Positions 1 to 7,043 of a DNA stretch of 8,752 bases are shown in pieces. Both the position numbers and the translations under genes were made by a program. Location of the stretch: assembly GCA_937905835.1 (NCBI GenBank), contig CALCXK010000021.1, forward strand, positions 1 through 8,752, in the 5' to 3' direction. The notes below the pieces were generated by a model, which saw only the letters and a list, made by a program, of their open reading frames with translations, was not told the DNA's origin and searched no databases. Origin of the DNA: an uncultured Ilumatobacter sp. Its GTDB lineage: Bacteria > Actinomycetota > Acidimicrobiia > Acidimicrobiales > Ilumatobacteraceae. Every line of letters starts with the position of its first letter. Position 1 is the first letter of the stretch.

Positions 1-1091
1 CCGAGCGCACCGTGGACCTGGATCGAGCGATCGATCACGCGACCCAACATGTTTGCAACAAAGTGTTTTGCCATCGAAACCTCGGCTTTGAAGTCTTCCT
101 TGCGATCAATCTTGTAGGCCGCGTGCAACACCATCAGCTTCGCCTGGTAGATCTCCATCGAGCTGTCGGCAATCATCCACTGGATGCCCTGCTTCTCGGC
201 GAGCAGTGAACCGTGCGAGTACCGGTTGAGTGACCGGTCCACCATCATGTCGAGTGCTGTTTCGGCCTGGGCGATCCACCGCATGCAATGCGCGAGCCTG
301 GCAGGGCCGAGCCGGTACTGGCCGAGCAGGTGACCCTGCCCGCGGCCGCCAAGCATCTGATTGTTGTGGAGCCGCAGGTCGGTGATCACGATCTCAGAGT
401 GCCCAGTACCGCCGTGCATGGTTTCGACTTCGCGGACGTCGTTCCACCCCTCGTGCGGCAGGTCGACGATGAACGCCGAGTTTGCGGCCTGCGGGATGTC
501 GGGGTTCTCTTCCGTGCGGCATACCAGGATCGCAAACTGGGCTCGGCGTGCACCGGAAATGAACCACTTATGGCCGTTGATGACCCACTCATCGCCGTCC
601 TGATACGCCTTCGTCTGGATGAGTGTCGGATCGGAGCCCGCCACCTCGGGCTCGGTCATTGCAAAGCATGATCCACTCACTGAGCCGGCACACAGTGGTT
701 TCAGGTACTTCTCTTTCTGCTGCTCGGTACCCCAGTGCAACAGCGTGTGCATGTTGCCCTCGTCTGGCGCCTGGCAGTTGAAGACCCACGGGCCGTAGTA
801 CGACTTCGCCGCTTCCGCCTGAACCATTGCGAGTTCGACGTGGCCGAGCCCCATGCCGCCCCACTCTTCTGGCATCTGCGGGAGCCAGATGCCGTCTTTG
901 AATGCCTGCTGACGCAGGCCGACAAGCGCGGCGATCCGATCGGTGCCGCTGAGCGGCTCGCCAACCTTGTTGCCTTCGGCGTCCTTGCCTTCGATCCGAT
1001 GTTCTTCAGGCTTGATCACATCGGTGACGAAGGTACGGACTTGCATCCGGATCGCTTCGAGTTCGGGGCTGAGGGAGAAATCGATCGCCAT
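1..1091 (-). CDS. Acyl-CoA dehydrogenase, ACAD10/11-like (C-terminus beyond window)
   Basis: Flavoprotein that oxidises an acyl-CoA to the trans-2-enoyl-CoA in cytosolic fatty-acid or related acyl-CoA breakdown, passing electrons to ETF. The window holds 363 codons from the ATG at 1089-1091; the rest lies past the left edge. Seen in the translation: an N-terminal helical region (residues about 1-140), the FAD/substrate loop FAMTEPEV (143-150), a beta domain with WVINGHKWFISGA (169-181), then the C-terminal helical domain with ARLAHCMRW (264-272), LAEKQGIQWMIADS (297-310) and QVHGAL (358-363) at the cut. The TEPEVAGSD and AHCMRW signatures resemble the ACAD10/ACAD11 branch rather than short- or medium-chain enzymes. 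The catalytic base cannot be judged because the end is missing. No clear Shine-Dalgarno precedes the start. It is divergent from the M14 gene. The family is secure; the substrate is unknown. Confidence 0.93.
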   Translation of the reverse strand, partial: MAIDFSLSPELEAIRMQVRTFVTDVIKPEEHRIEGKDAEGNKVGEPLSGTDRIAALVGLRQQAFKDGIWLPQMPEEWGGMGLGHVELAMVQAEAAKSYYGPWVFNCQAPDEGNMHTLLHWGTEQQKEKYLKPLCAGSVSGSCFAMTEPEVAGSDPTLIQTKAYQDGDEWVINGHKWFISGARRAQFAILVCRTEENPDIPQAANSAFIVDLPHEGWNDVREVETMHGGTGHSEIVITDLRLHNNQMLGGRGQGHLLGQYRLGPARLAHCMRWIAQAETALDMMVDRSLNRYSHGSLLAEKQGIQWMIADSSMEIYQAKLMVLHAAYKIDRKEDFKAEVSMAKHFVANMLGRVIDRSIQVHGAL

Positions 1092-1150
1092 GGTGGAGAG
1101 CCTGTCAGGTGCCACCAGTCAATTCGTAGCCCGGAGTACGGTCGCCGGCG
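1092..1150. promoter_or_regulatory. Divergent intergenic region with possible promoter elements
   Basis: This 59-bp gap separates the two divergent starts, so it should hold both promoters. On the plus strand a TANNNT-type hexamer, TACGGT (1137-1142), ends 8 bases before the ATG at 1151, close enough for a nearly leaderless transcript. On the minus strand TTGACT (1117-1122) resembles a -35 box but has no good -10 partner. Two overlapping short palindromes, CCTGTCAGG (1101-1109) and GGTGCCACC (1108-1116), lie against the dehydrogenase start and could be an operator. All of this is pattern reading only. Confidence 0.3.
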
Positions 1151-2098
1151 ATGAGCAAAAAAGTTCTGTCAGGCACTCATGTTCTCGTTGCTGCTGCTGC
1201 CGCCCTCCTGCTCGCATCCTGTGCCGGCCCCGACAGCAGCCTCGGCGGGGCCACTTCTGCGTCAACGCCCCCCATTGTGTCCACCACGTCACCTGCGCTG
1301 GCCCCAAGCTCGCCAACCACTCCAGTCGCGACGACCACACCGCCAATGACCACACCGCCAATGACCGCTCCACCAATGGCCGCACCGGCCACGAGCGTCG
1401 TACTGACCGAGGGCCCGCTCGCCGTCTTCGACTTCGCGGCGACGCAACTCGCTGTCGGGACGTCGATCGAGGGCCGGCCGATCACCGCTGATCGGTACGG
1501 CACACCGGGCGGGCGGCGCGTCCTCGTGATCGGGGTGATCCACGGCGACGAAGATGCCGGTGTTGCGATCATCGACGAACTCCGCGAGCGCGACGTGCCC
1601 GACGGCGTTGAGCTGTGGGTGATCGAATCGATGAATCCGGATGGCCAAGCCGCCCAAAATCGCCAGAACGCCAACCAAGTCGACCTCAACCGCAACTTTC
1701 CTCACAAGTGGGGTGTGATCGGCGAGCCGGGGAACAGCCAGTACGCAGGAACGGGGCCCGCCAGCGAACCCGAAACGCAAGCCATGGTCAACCTGATCAC
1801 CCAGCTCCGACCCGACATCGCGGTCTGGTATCACCAAGACGCGAACCTGATCATCCCCTCAACGGGCCGCGATGGGCAGATCCGGGCTCGGTACGCCGAA
1901 CTGGCTGCGCTCCCGCTCGCAGATTGCTGCGGAGGCGGCGGCGTCTACACCGGCATCGCAGCGAGCTGGGCGAAAAACGAGCTGCAAAAAGACAGCGACG
2001 CCGTGGCGTTTATCGTTGAGCTACCAGGCGGTGTTTTGAGCACCCAGCAGGTCAACGCTCACGCGAACGCCGTGCTCACCATCGGCATCGAAGGATGA
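1151..2098 (+). CDS. M14-family zinc carboxypeptidase lipoprotein, MpaA-like
   Basis: A 315-residue predicted lipoprotein. Residues 1-24 form a signal peptide with a hydrophobic Ala/Leu core and lipobox LASC (Cys24), so it should be anchored to the outside of the membrane. Residues 25-82 are a low-complexity Ser/Thr/Pro linker. The M14 catalytic domain follows: zinc ligands H131 and E134 in HGDE, NPDG (162-165), R171, VDLNRNFP (177-184), third zinc ligand H228 in WYHQ, and the general base E290 in VELPGG. All M14 catalytic residues are therefore present. The NPDG and DLNRNFP layout is that of murein peptide amidase MpaA, which cuts the gamma-D-Glu-diaminopimelate bond. A role on cell-wall peptides is inferred; another amide or carboxypeptidase substrate is possible. 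The ATG lacks a Shine-Dalgarno. It converges on the nitroreductase gene. Confidence 0.88.
   Translation: MSKKVLSGTHVLVAAAAALLLASCAGPDSSLGGATSASTPPIVSTTSPALAPSSPTTPVATTTPPMTTPPMTAPPMAAPATSVVLTEGPLAVFDFAATQLAVGTSIEGRPITADRYGTPGGRRVLVIGVIHGDEDAGVAIIDELRERDVPDGVELWVIESMNPDGQAAQNRQNANQVDLNRNFPHKWGVIGEPGNSQYAGTGPASEPETQAMVNLITQLRPDIAVWYHQDANLIIPSTGRDGQIRARYAELAALPLADCCGGGGVYTGIAASWAKNELQKDSDAVAFIVELPGGVLSTQQVNAHANAVLTIGIEG
1334..1378 (+). repeat. 15-bp coding tandem repeat (three TTPPM-type units)
   Basis: Three in-frame 15-bp units inside the M14 lipoprotein gene encode TTPPM, TTPPM and TAPPM (residues 62-76), followed by AAP. The first two units are identical at the DNA level; the third diverges. 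They lie in the Pro/Thr linker between lipobox and catalytic domain and probably vary linker length. Confidence 0.8.
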
Positions 2099-2101
2099 CC
2101 C

Positions 2102-2146
2102 CTCGGACAAATCGGGCTCGGACAAATCGGGCTCAAACGAAGCGGG
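2102..2146. repeat. 15-bp tandem repeat at a convergent gene junction
   Basis: Two exact copies of ctcggacaaatcggg (2102-2116, 2117-2131) are followed by a third unit matching 11 of 15 bases (2132-2146). The array starts just after the M14 stop codon and the third unit runs into the last codons and stop of the nitroreductase. It has no dyad symmetry, so it is not an evident hairpin terminator. Confidence 0.8.
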
Positions 2147-2783
2147 CGAATACGTCGAGCGGTTCGCGTGCGCTCTCGACGCCATTGATAAGGGCATCTG
2201 CATCGGCGGTGCCGAGTGCGACTCCACAGAAGATCTGCTGTTCGTCAGGAGCACCGACGAACTCACTGACCGCTGCCTCGTGAACGCACCATGCCTCCTG
2301 CGGACACGTGTCGAGGCCGGCTTCTTGAGCGAGCAGCATGAACGTTTGCAGGAACATGCCGAGATCGCTCCACTGCGGTGGGCCCATGATCCGGTCGACG
2401 AAGCAGAAGATCGCAGCAGGTGCGCCGAAGAAATCAAGGTTCTTTGCGAATTGCTCGAAACGCCCCGCCTTGTCATCGCGGGCCACGCCGATCGAGGCGT
2501 ACATGTCCTCGCCAATCTTATATCTCGATGACCGATACGGCTCTGGCATCTTCGGCGGGTAGATGTCGTAGGACGGCGCTCCTGGTTCGCGAGTCGAGAG
2601 GAACTCTCGGAATCGCGTCATTGACTCGCCGTTGACCACGTAGATCCGCCAGGGTTGCACGTTGCCGCCGGACGGCGAGCGCGAGGCCATCGTGAGTAGT
2701 TCCTCAATCGTCTCATTGCTGATTGGATCGGGCAGGAAGGCCCGGACGGACTTGCGTCGGTTGACCGCTTCGGTGACGTTCAT
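2133..2783 (-). CDS. FMN-dependent nitroreductase family protein
   Basis: A 216-residue NAD(P)H:FMN oxidoreductase of the nitroreductase fold. Seen: the N-terminal FMN-binding stretch RRKSVRAF (9-16), SPSGGNVQPW (36-45) that contacts the flavin, and the C-terminal CGVALGTADADALIN (186-200) with the GxAxG-type loop. Length fits the usual 200-230 residues. The frame stays open to 2906, but the extra N-terminal residues look unrelated to the family, whereas the ATG at 2781-2783 has a GGGAG ribosome site 9 bases upstream and begins exactly where homologues start. These enzymes reduce nitroaromatics, quinones or other electrophiles as homodimers; the substrate here is unknown. It diverges from ribD, so an FMN-using enzyme sits next to a flavin biosynthesis gene. 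It converges on the M14 lipoprotein gene. Confidence 0.9.
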   Translation of the reverse strand: MNVTEAVNRRKSVRAFLPDPISNETIEELLTMASRSPSGGNVQPWRIYVVNGESMTRFREFLSTREPGAPSYDIYPPKMPEPYRSSRYKIGEDMYASIGVARDDKAGRFEQFAKNLDFFGAPAAIFCFVDRIMGPPQWSDLGMFLQTFMLLAQEAGLDTCPQEAWCVHEAAVSEFVGAPDEQQIFCGVALGTADADALINGVESAREPLDVFARFV

Positions 2784-2792
2784 CTGGACAGT

Positions 2793-2797
2793 CTCCC
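2793..2797 (-). promoter_or_regulatory. Ribosome binding site of the nitroreductase
   Basis: GGGAG on the minus strand, 9 bases before the ATG at 2783. It is one of only two convincing Shine-Dalgarno sequences in the window and decides the start against the longer open frame reaching 2906. Confidence 0.6.
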
Positions 2798-2912
2798 AAG
2801 CCGCATGCGTCGCTGGCGAACCGCGCGTGCAACCTGAACGTGCGAACTGCGCGAGCGATCGGTGCGTGCGATGGTCTTGGTGCAGGACCGCCTCCGCTGT
2901 CAACATGGGCAG

Positions 2913-3962
2913 GTGGCCCTCAACGCGCTAACCGACGAACAATTGATGCAACACGCGATCGACGCGGCATGGTCGGTGCGAACAACGACGGCTCCGAACC
3001 CGTGGGTCGGCGCAGCGCTGCTCACAACTGATGGCACCGTCCATGTCGGCGCAACGCAGCCTCCCGGCGGCGCACACGCCGAAATCGGTGTATTGACTGC
3101 TGCCGGCAGCGACGCGGTCGGAGCCACGCTCGCTATCACCCTCGAACCGTGCTGTCACACGGGCCGAACAGGGCCGTGCACCACAGCCATCATCGAGGCG
3201 GGTGTGGTTCGTGTCCTCATCGGTATCAAGGACCCGGACGAGCAGGTCGCTGGCGGCGGCATCACAGCGCTGCAGGACGCTGGCATCGAGGTCGTGGTCG
3301 GCACCCTGTCGGCCGAGGTCAGGGCGCAACTCGAGCCGTACCTGCATCACCGCCGGACCGGTCGGCCCTATGTCATCCTCAAGCTCGCCGCGACGCTCGA
3401 CGGCCGAACGGCTGCACCAGATGGCGATAGCAAGTGGGTCACCAGCGAGGAAGCCCGCACCGACGTGCACCAGATGCGCGCCGAGAGTCAGGCGATCCTC
3501 GTCGGCGCCGGCACCGTTCGGGCCGACAACCCGTCGCTCAACGTGCGCCTCGTCGATGGTCCGAGCCCCCGCCGCATCGTGCTCGGAGCCGCACCCGCTG
3601 ACGCCAACATCCATCCCTGCACCGAATGGGTCGGCCCGATTCCCGAACTACTCGATCGGCTGGGCACCGAGGGCGTGCTGCAGTTGATGGTCGAGGGCGG
3701 AGCCAACGTCGCATCCGAGTTCCACGACGCGAGCCTGGTCGACCGATACGTGCTCTACGTGGCCCCAGCGATCTTTGGTGGCAACGATGCGCATCCCCTT
3801 TTCGTGGGCGATGGTGCACCGACGATGGCCGACCTGCGACGCGGACGGTTCGTTGCAACACGACGGTTGGGCAATGACATCAGGCTCGACGTGATGCTCG
3901 ACAAGGACGTTCCCTCATCGCCGTCTGGCGCTCCACCTGGTCCTGACGCCACCGCTCAGTGA
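2913..3962 (+). CDS. ribD: Bifunctional riboflavin biosynthesis deaminase/reductase RibD
   Basis: Cytosolic enzyme for two riboflavin steps: deamination of diaminohydroxyphosphoribosylaminopyrimidine, then NADPH reduction of the ribosyl side chain. About 349 residues from the GTG at 2913. N-terminal deaminase: NPWVG (29-33), zinc site H55-A-E57, then EPCCH (78-82) and GPC with C80 and C89 as ligands. C-terminal reductase from about residue 151: KLAATLDGRTA, DSKWVTSEEAR, ILVGAGTVRADNPSLNVR, EGGANVASEF and LVDRYVLYVAPAIFGG. The stretch between RRIVLG and the EGG motif is much shorter than in E. coli RibD (roughly half). The start is uncertain: the frame is open from GTG 2862, with ATG 2871 and GTG 2880 also in frame, but conserved sequence begins only near TDEQLMQHA and none of the candidate starts has a clear ribosome site. 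It converges on ribA with 19 bp between. Confidence 0.95.
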   Translation: MALNALTDEQLMQHAIDAAWSVRTTTAPNPWVGAALLTTDGTVHVGATQPPGGAHAEIGVLTAAGSDAVGATLAITLEPCCHTGRTGPCTTAIIEAGVVRVLIGIKDPDEQVAGGGITALQDAGIEVVVGTLSAEVRAQLEPYLHHRRTGRPYVILKLAATLDGRTAAPDGDSKWVTSEEARTDVHQMRAESQAILVGAGTVRADNPSLNVRLVDGPSPRRIVLGAAPADANIHPCTEWVGPIPELLDRLGTEGVLQLMVEGGANVASEFHDASLVDRYVLYVAPAIFGGNDAHPLFVGDGAPTMADLRRGRFVATRRLGNDIRLDVMLDKDVPSSPSGAPPGPDATAQ

Positions 3963-3966
3963 GGTA

Positions 3967-3979
3967 CGGCCATCGGCCG
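3967..3979. terminator. Short hairpin between convergent ribD and ribA
   Basis: CGGCC, loop ATC, GGCCG: a perfect 5-bp GC stem filling most of the 19-bp gap between the two stop codons. It could end transcription from both sides, but it has no T-run and is very short, so the call is weak. Confidence 0.25.
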
Positions 3980-3981
3980 AA

Positions 3982-4650
3982 TCAGCCGAGATGGTTCAGG
4001 AGCTCGCGTTTCGAGGCAAGGTACGCGCGGCTCTCTGCCGTGTGCGCAACGTCGATGGGCACCATCTCAGCCACAGTGACGCCGTGCTCTTCGAGCCCCT
4101 GCGCCTTCGCCGGATTGTTACTGATCAACCGGACCGAGCCGACGCCGAGGTCAAGCAGGATTGCCGCAGCGACGTCGTAGTGCCGCGCATCGACAGGAAG
4201 CCCTTGTGCGGTGTTCGCATCGACGGTGTCGAGGCCCTGGTCTTGGAGCTCGTAGGCCCGGATCTTGTTTGCCAGCCCAATTCCACGGCCTTCGTGGCCT
4301 CGGAGGTACACGACCACTCCGGCTCGCCCTGCCGCTGCCTCCGCCGAAATTGCGCGGCGCGCCGCGTCGAGCTGTTGGCCGCAATCGCACTTGGCTGAGC
4401 CAAGCACGTCACCGGTCAGGCATTCACTGTGCAGGCGGACCAGCACCGGTTGCGACGACGGCATGGCCGGGTCGCCCGCAATCAGCGCAACGTGCTCATG
4501 GCCATCACTGGCCCGATACGAAACAATGCGAAACGTGTCGATGTCGGTCGGCAACCGCGCATTACCCACGCGCTCGACTGTCACGCTCGGGCCGAGGTCA
4601 GACCTGAGTGTGACACCGGCGGGCCCGACGCACTCGATCATCTCGCTCAC
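3982..4650 (-). CDS. ribA: GTP cyclohydrolase II RibA (single domain)
   Basis: Opens GTP to give diaminohydroxyphosphoribosylaminopyrimidine, formate and pyrophosphate: the first step of riboflavin synthesis, and also the supply line for deazaflavin F0. 222 residues. Seen: RLHSECLTGD (72-81) with zinc ligand C77, KCDCG (87-91) with C88 and C90, YLRGHEGRGIGL (115-126), ANTAQGLPVDARHY (145-158) and LISNNPAK (175-182). The zinc and catalytic motifs are all present. It lacks the N-terminal DHBP synthase (RibB) domain found in many actinobacterial RibBA fusions, so that step must be encoded elsewhere. The GTG start (4648-4650) overlaps the fbiC stop as GTGA, a layout typical of translational coupling; an ATG at 4639-4641 is the alternative. 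The frame extends upstream to 5193 but that part is antisense-like shadow inside fbiC. One oddity is AQG where most RibA proteins have LG. Confidence 0.95.
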   Translation of the reverse strand: MSEMIECVGPAGVTLRSDLGPSVTVERVGNARLPTDIDTFRIVSYRASDGHEHVALIAGDPAMPSSQPVLVRLHSECLTGDVLGSAKCDCGQQLDAARRAISAEAAAGRAGVVVYLRGHEGRGIGLANKIRAYELQDQGLDTVDANTAQGLPVDARHYDVAAAILLDLGVGSVRLISNNPAKAQGLEEHGVTVAEMVPIDVAHTAESRAYLASKRELLNHLG

Positions 4651-7016
4651 ACCAGCACTCGCCCGTAACCGGTGGTGCGCTGTTCGACCGGCCGCTCGAT
4701 CGACTCGGCGAACTTGGTGAAGTCTTGGACCGTCATCTCCTGGCCGTGGCTTGCACCGGCGGCACGTGAGATGTTTTCGCCCATCAGGGTGCCGCCGAGG
4801 TCGTTGCAGCCAGCGTTCATCATCTGGTGTGTTCCGGACAGGCCGATCTTGACCCAGCTGGCCTGGATGTTCGGAATCAGTTCGCCGTAGGCCAGGCGGG
4901 CCACCGAATGCATCAGCACGTTCTCTCGGAATGTTGGGCCGCGCCGGGCCTTGCGCTGCAGGTAGATCGGCGACGCCATGTGGACGAACGGGAGGCCGAC
5001 AAATTCGGTGAACCCGACCTGCCCGAGCCGCACGTTTTCTTTCTGCAGGTCGCGCGTGATCACCATATGACGTGCCCAGTGGATTGGCTCTTCGACGGAG
5101 CCAAACATGATCGTGACATTTGAATGGAGACCGATCGAATGCGCTGCCCGGTGGGCGTCCATCCACTCTTGTGTGTTGATCTTGTCGGGGCACAGGATCG
5201 CCCGGATGTCGTCGTCGAGAATCTCAGCAGCAGTGCCGGGCAGCGACGCGAGACCAGCCTCTTTGAGCCGCCCGAGGTAGGTGACGAGGTCTTCGCCGAG
5301 GCGCTTGGCACCTTCGGTGACCTCGAGGGCAGTGAAGCCGTGCACGTGCATGTCGGGCACGGCATCTTTCACCGCGCGTGTGACATCGATGTAGTAGTCG
5401 CCGTCGAAGTTCGGGTGGATGCCACCCTGCAGGGTGACCTCGGTGGCGCCAGCGTCCCAGCCTTCCTTAGCGCGCTCGGCGATGTCGTCAAGCGTGAGAA
5501 GGTACGGCGTGCCGCGCAGGTTGAGCGACAGCGGGCCTTTTGAGAACCCGCAGAATTTGCACTTGAAGGTGCACACGTTCGTGTAATTGATGTTGCGGTT
5601 AGCCACCCAGGTGAGCGTGTCGCCGACAATCTCCTTGCGGCGACGGTCAGCCAGTTCCATCACGGCGACTGCTTCAGGCCCACGCGCCGAGAAAAGCGTG
5701 GCGATCTCATCGAGGCCTGGCTCTTGGCCCATCTCGATGCCGTCGAGCACATCGGCCACCGCACCGGTCGGGCAAACCGTCCGTTCACGATCGGGGTCGT
5801 CCGACAGGAAGACCGGCGGTGGATTGTTGGCGCCCGAGTACCAGGCGGTCGAGCGGTGACCGACCAGCACAAACTCGGCACCATCAGCAACGGTGTCCGC
5901 AGCGGTGGTCTTTTCCGGCCAAAACTGGCCTGGGTCGTCACGGCCTAGCCACTCCGCGTCGGCGCGGTCCATCACCGGGAAGTGCATGCCCTCGTCGAGC
6001 CAGCGCACGCGGTCGCGAACGAACTCGGGGTACACGGTCAGCCGCGGCGCGAGTACGTGGCCCTTCGCCTCGGTGACCTCGCGGAGCCGTTCCAGGTCTG
6101 GCCACGGCCGCTCGGGGTTGACATGGTCGGCGGTCACCGGCGAAACGCCGCCCCAATCGTCGATGCCAGCATCGACCAGTGCGCCGAAATCGTCGGACAG
6201 GTTCGGCGGCGCCTGCAGGTGCACATCAGCAGGCAAGATCAGCCGTGCTGCTGCCAGCGTCCACAGGTAGTCGTCGCTCGGGCACGCCCGCACACCCTTC
6301 ATTGCGGTGCGCAGCTTGGGGAGGAAATTCTGGACGATCACTTCTTGCACGTGACCGTGGCGGCGATGACTGTCGGCAATCGCCTCGAGGCCGGCGAGTT
6401 GATCGGCACGTGTGTCGCCGATGCCGATCAGGATGCCGGTGGTAAACGGAATCCGCAGTTCGCCTGCAGCCTCAAGGGTGGCAAGGCGGCGCGCGGGCAC
6501 CTTGTCGGGCGCGCCGCGGTGCGCTTCGAGGTCGGGGTTGATCGACTCGATCATCATCCCCTGGCTGGGGCTGAACGGCCGCAACTGCTCGAGTTCGGCT
6601 TTGGTGAGTGCTCCGCAGTTGGCGTGCGGGAGGAGCCCAGTTTCGGCGATAACCAGCTTGGCCATTTCGGCGACGTAATGGACGGTTGAGTCGTAGCCCC
6701 GCTCACGGAGCCAGTCGCGGGCGACCTCGTAGCGATCTTCGGGCCGTTCCCCCAGCGTGAACAACGCTTCGTGACAGCCCTGCCGAGCACCTTGCTTGGC
6801 GATCTTCAAGACGTCTTCGGGGTCGAGATACAACTTCTCCACCCGGGCCGGCGGCTGCGCGAAGGTGCAGTAGCCGCACGTGTCGTTGCAGAGGAAGGTC
6901 AGAGGAATGAAGACCTTCGGGCTATAAGTGATGCGGGTCCCGAATGACTCGTCGCGGCGGGCCGATGCGAGTGCAAGCAGGTCGGGCAGCGACTCGTTCA
7001 ACAGTGGATGATGCAT
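4647..7016 (-). CDS. fbiC: F0 synthase FbiC (fused CofG-CofH radical SAM enzyme)
   Basis: Makes 7,8-didemethyl-8-hydroxy-5-deazariboflavin (F0), the chromophore of coenzyme F420, from tyrosine and 5-amino-6-ribitylaminouracil. 789 residues, a little shorter than the approximately 850 of mycobacterial FbiC. Two radical SAM halves each show the CxxxCxxC iron-sulfur motif. The N-terminal CofG half has CNDTCGYC (C43, C47, C50) and MMIESINPDLE (154-164). The C-terminal CofH half, after a linker around residues 370-470, has CTFKCKFC (C482, C486, C489), VTLQGGIHPNFDG (527-539) and near the end GGTLMGENIS (741-750). Both active sites look intact. The ATG at 7014-7016 has a GGAG site 5 bases upstream. 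It lies 27 bp downstream of the HxlR-type regulator and overlaps ribA by 4 bases, so the three probably form one transcript. The single-chain fusion is the actinobacterial arrangement; archaea and cyanobacteria use separate CofG and CofH. Confidence 0.97.
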   Translation of the reverse strand: MHHPLLNESLPDLLALASARRDESFGTRITYSPKVFIPLTFLCNDTCGYCTFAQPPARVEKLYLDPEDVLKIAKQGARQGCHEALFTLGERPEDRYEVARDWLRERGYDSTVHYVAEMAKLVIAETGLLPHANCGALTKAELEQLRPFSPSQGMMIESINPDLEAHRGAPDKVPARRLATLEAAGELRIPFTTGILIGIGDTRADQLAGLEAIADSHRRHGHVQEVIVQNFLPKLRTAMKGVRACPSDDYLWTLAAARLILPADVHLQAPPNLSDDFGALVDAGIDDWGGVSPVTADHVNPERPWPDLERLREVTEAKGHVLAPRLTVYPEFVRDRVRWLDEGMHFPVMDRADAEWLGRDDPGQFWPEKTTAADTVADGAEFVLVGHRSTAWYSGANNPPPVFLSDDPDRERTVCPTGAVADVLDGIEMGQEPGLDEIATLFSARGPEAVAVMELADRRRKEIVGDTLTWVANRNINYTNVCTFKCKFCGFSKGPLSLNLRGTPYLLTLDDIAERAKEGWDAGATEVTLQGGIHPNFDGDYYIDVTRAVKDAVPDMHVHGFTALEVTEGAKRLGEDLVTYLGRLKEAGLASLPGTAAEILDDDIRAILCPDKINTQEWMDAHRAAHSIGLHSNVTIMFGSVEEPIHWARHMVITRDLQKENVRLGQVGFTEFVGLPFVHMASPIYLQRKARRGPTFRENVLMHSVARLAYGELIPNIQASWVKIGLSGTHQMMNAGCNDLGGTLMGENISRAAGASHGQEMTVQDFTKFAESIERPVEQRTTGYGRVLV

Positions 7017-7021
7017 GTGGT

Positions 7022-7025
7022 CTCC
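7022..7025 (-). promoter_or_regulatory. Ribosome binding site of fbiC
   Basis: GGAG on the minus strand, 5 bases before the fbiC ATG, in the 27-bp gap after the regulator gene. It supports this start and internal translation within a polycistronic message. Confidence 0.55.
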
Positions 7026-7043
7026 AGGACAAAGCAGGGGGTC

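Noticed and set aside
2095..2283. Small plus-strand frame starting in an ATGA overlap with the M14 stop
   Set aside because: It reads through the tandem repeat and antisense to the nitroreductase; the product is low-complexity Arg/Thr/Asn with no family likeness.
2898..2903. Perfect TTGACA on the minus strand as the -35 of the nitroreductase promoter
   Set aside because: No TANNNT-type hexamer occurs 16-19 bases downstream, so it is probably chance.
2784..2906. Longer N-terminus for the nitroreductase
   Set aside because: The 41 extra residues have no family likeness, and a good ribosome site precedes the internal ATG at 2783.
2784..2912. FMN riboswitch ahead of ribD
   Set aside because: The gap is short and lacks the AGGGG...AAACCC-type conserved start and the paired helices of the RFN element.
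2928..3614. 228-codon minus-strand open frame antisense to ribD
   Set aside because: RibD motifs are unambiguous on the plus strand; the antisense translation is compositionally a shadow.
4651..5193. Upstream extension of the ribA frame to give a 403-residue protein
   Set aside because: The extra part is Arg/Pro-rich shadow inside fbiC on the same strand, with none of the RibB domain motifs; RibA homology begins at the GTGA overlap.
5982..6689. 235-codon plus-strand open frame antisense to fbiC
   Set aside because: It is a frame shadow of a well-supported gene and shows no recognisable motif.
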